DNA from: Deltaproteobacteria bacterium
GTDB taxonomy: Bacteria > Myxococcota > Myxococcia > Myxococcales > 40CM-4-68-19
DNA: 7,064 bases
Assembly (NCBI GenBank): GCA_005879095.1
Contig: VBLM01000023.1
Span: 1 to 7,064 of the forward strand
Direction: 5' to 3'
Within the stretch, counting starts at the first letter, position 1, and every line of letters begins with the position of its first letter. Under the pieces are notes generated by a model. It searched no databases and had not been told where the DNA came from. It saw only the letters and a list, made by a program, of their open reading frames with translations. A program made the translations under genes and the position numbers. Below are positions 5,597 through 7,064 of the stretch, piece after piece.

Positions 5597-5597
5597 G

Positions 5598-7064
5598 TCA
5601 ATGCGCAAGCGGCACGGGCGTTATCCAATCGCAGGCCGCCATCTTCGACTGGCAGGCGTCGAAGTGGATCTCCTTGCCGCGGGTCTCGAAGTACCGGCCC
5701 ATCATGTTGAGCATGAACTGGTCCATGTCGAACGAGCGCCCCGGTTCGGGCGGATGGACGGCGTGGCGGCCGTGCGGATCGAGGTAGGGCGAGAGCCGCG
5801 GCGCGCCCATGTCGTCCGTGCAGTTGAGGCCCTGCGCATCGCAGGCGTAACCGGTTGGATCGAGGTCGATTCCGGCACCGCACTTGTCCGGCTGCGGCGC
5901 GCCGTTGCGATCGATGAAGCTGTCGCAGCGCAGGTGCGACCCGAGCGCGGCGCGCGGCCCGCTGTCCGGCGAAGCATACCGGTCGAGGTTGTCGATGGCC
6001 TCCACCGCGCCCGACTTGATCAGCACCTGATCGATGGGCACGCCGAAATCCGGATCGGCCTGCGACATCTCGATCAACCCCGCGGCGCGCGCGGTGGCGA
6101 TGCCGGTCTGCACCGGCACGATCTTGTCGCCCACCGTCGCGACCACCATCACGTTGGCCGGCACGCCGTTGCGTACCGCGAGCAGGTCCTTGAAGTAGTG
6201 CGGCGCGTAACTGATCGGATCGCCCGGCTCGAGGATCAGCTGCGACAGCCCCCACAGCCGGCGGAAGTCGGGCGTGTTGCGCGTCTCGCCGTAGCCGCGG
6301 GCGGGCGCTGTCAAGGGCGACCCCTGCGGGTACTTCACGCCGACGAACTGGGTCGAGTACTGGAAGGTGTCGATCGTCTGCGTGCCGTTGATGGCGATCT
6401 TCAGCGCGTCGCCCGGCTTGACCACCGTCACGTCGACCTTGTTCGGCAGCCCCGGCGCCTGCGGCGTCTCGACCACGCGCAGCTCCGGCGCGTCAGCCGC
6501 TAGCGAGATGCGGATGCGGCCGTGCGGGTCGGCGGTCGCGCTGCGGCAGTCACCGTCGTGCGCGAGGTTGCAGACGGTGACCACGTCGCCGCCGTGGAGC
6601 GCGACCGGCGCGATGGGGACGATCGCGTCGTGATTGACCTGTTGCACCTGGAACACCAACGATGGCTGCGCGTTGTGTCCGTCGCAGCCGTTGTCCTCCA
6701 CGCTCCAGTTGCAGGTGACCAATAAAGGCCCCATCACCTCCATGAAAACGGCCTGCACGACCGGGCTGAGGGTAGTCCGCGCTCCTACATCGCCGAGGCC
6801 GCTGCCACCGCTGACCGGAGCGGCCGCGACGATGGCCGGTTCGACCGCCGGCAGGATGCTGGAGAGGATGCCGCCCAGGGAGCTGCCGAAGACGAAATAG
6901 TCCGAGGAGGGCCCGCCGATGTCCGGCACGCCGTCGCCGTTGAAGTCGCCGGCCACCACCTGCTTGTCGCCGAGAGACATCTTCGTCTGCCCATCCCAGC
7001 TCTTCATCACGCGGATGAGCTGGAACCAGTCGGCGATCGACTGCCGCACCACGTCTCGGGTGTG
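5598..7064 (-). CDS. Large secreted-type alpha/beta hydrolase with a DxNGDG motif (N-terminus outside window)
   Basis: The frame is open to the right edge, giving 488 visible residues, C-terminus included. The GTG at 7052 is internal: the upstream codons (HTRD) continue the conserved TRDVVRQS stretch. Numbering from the right edge: DFNGDGVPD at 40-48 is a calcium-loop-like motif; GSSLG at 60-64 is the nucleophile elbow with Ser62; Asp313 in ATVGDKIVPV is the likely acid, beside a helix rich in Ala; His434 or His437 in HGRHAVHPPEP may complete the triad. Ten Cys residues occur in the visible part, several in pairs around acidic loops, which fits disulfides and export. A signal peptide would lie outside the window. 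The region at about 195-235 looks like an inserted beta domain. Related large hydrolases occur in myxobacteria; the substrate (ester, lipid or peptide) is unknown. Confidence 0.82.
   Translation of the reverse strand, partial: HTRDVVRQSIADWFQLIRVMKSWDGQTKMSLGDKQVVAGDFNGDGVPDIGGPSSDYFVFGSSLGGILSSILPAVEPAIVAAAPVSGGSGLGDVGARTTLSPVVQAVFMEVMGPLLVTCNWSVEDNGCDGHNAQPSLVFQVQQVNHDAIVPIAPVALHGGDVVTVCNLAHDGDCRSATADPHGRIRISLAADAPELRVVETPQAPGLPNKVDVTVVKPGDALKIAINGTQTIDTFQYSTQFVGVKYPQGSPLTAPARGYGETRNTPDFRRLWGLSQLILEPGDPISYAPHYFKDLLAVRNGVPANVMVVATVGDKIVPVQTGIATARAAGLIEMSQADPDFGVPIDQVLIKSGAVEAIDNLDRYASPDSGPRAALGSHLRCDSFIDRNGAPQPDKCGAGIDLDPTGYACDAQGLNCTDDMGAPRLSPYLDPHGRHAVHPPEPGRSFDMDQFMLNMMGRYFETRGKEIHFDACQSKMAACDWITPVPLAH

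Noticed and set aside
5551..6255. In-frame upstream extension of the ketosynthase to 574 residues
   Set aside because: The extension is Arg-rich, overlaps the hydrolase on the same strand, and the ATG at 5550 has a proper ribosome binding site and the normal KAS III N-terminus.
5601..6503. 300-residue plus-strand open frame opposite the hydrolase
   Set aside because: It is His/Arg/Val-rich with no motifs and is the antisense shadow of the hydrolase reading frame.

Overview
The window is strongly G+C-rich and has an accessory-gene repertoire typical of Myxococcota or the former Deltaproteobacteria. It holds a PEGA-domain Ser/Thr kinase, a TPR plus double cyclic-nucleotide-binding protein, a free-standing S23-type four-helix-bundle protein, and a large cysteine-rich secreted alpha/beta hydrolase. 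The assignment rests on gene content and composition; no rRNA or other marker gene is present.

Left half (1-3353, minus strand, transcribed right to left): a tightly packed signalling operon. A TPR/double-CNB protein (3353-1992) shares one base (TGATG) with a Ser/Thr kinase that begins at 1992. The kinase reading frame breaks near 1303, inside the C-lobe. Its C-terminal half (membrane segment plus PEGA domain) continues in another frame to 525. That half overlaps by ATGA with an exported TPR-PEGA protein starting at 528, which runs off the left edge. A cytoplasmic ligand sensor, a membrane kinase and an exported PEGA protein suggest one envelope-signalling pathway.

Centre (3354-3482): a 129-base divergent intergenic region with three tandem 13-base repeats and an operator-like dyad. 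To its right lies a plus-strand lipoprotein-like dual-specificity/tyrosine phosphatase (3483-4025). It meets a minus-strand four-helix-bundle gene (4448-4026) tail to tail with no base between the two stop codons.

Right half (4449-7064, minus strand): a cysteine-rich alpha/beta hydrolase entering from the right edge, a 47-base gap with a UUCG-loop hairpin, then a FabH-like 3-oxoacyl-ACP synthase III (5550-4531) with a good Shine-Dalgarno. A weak terminator-like hairpin separates it from the four-helix-bundle gene.

The most striking feature is a repeated defect. Three of the seven original genes (kinase, ketosynthase, four-helix bundle) each appear to lack a compact internal segment of about 12-22 residues inside an otherwise well-conserved domain. 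Two losses are in frame and one shifts the frame. This is either recurrent small deletion in the genome or systematic loss of short segments during sequencing or assembly. I did not find a convincing new defence or mobile system here.
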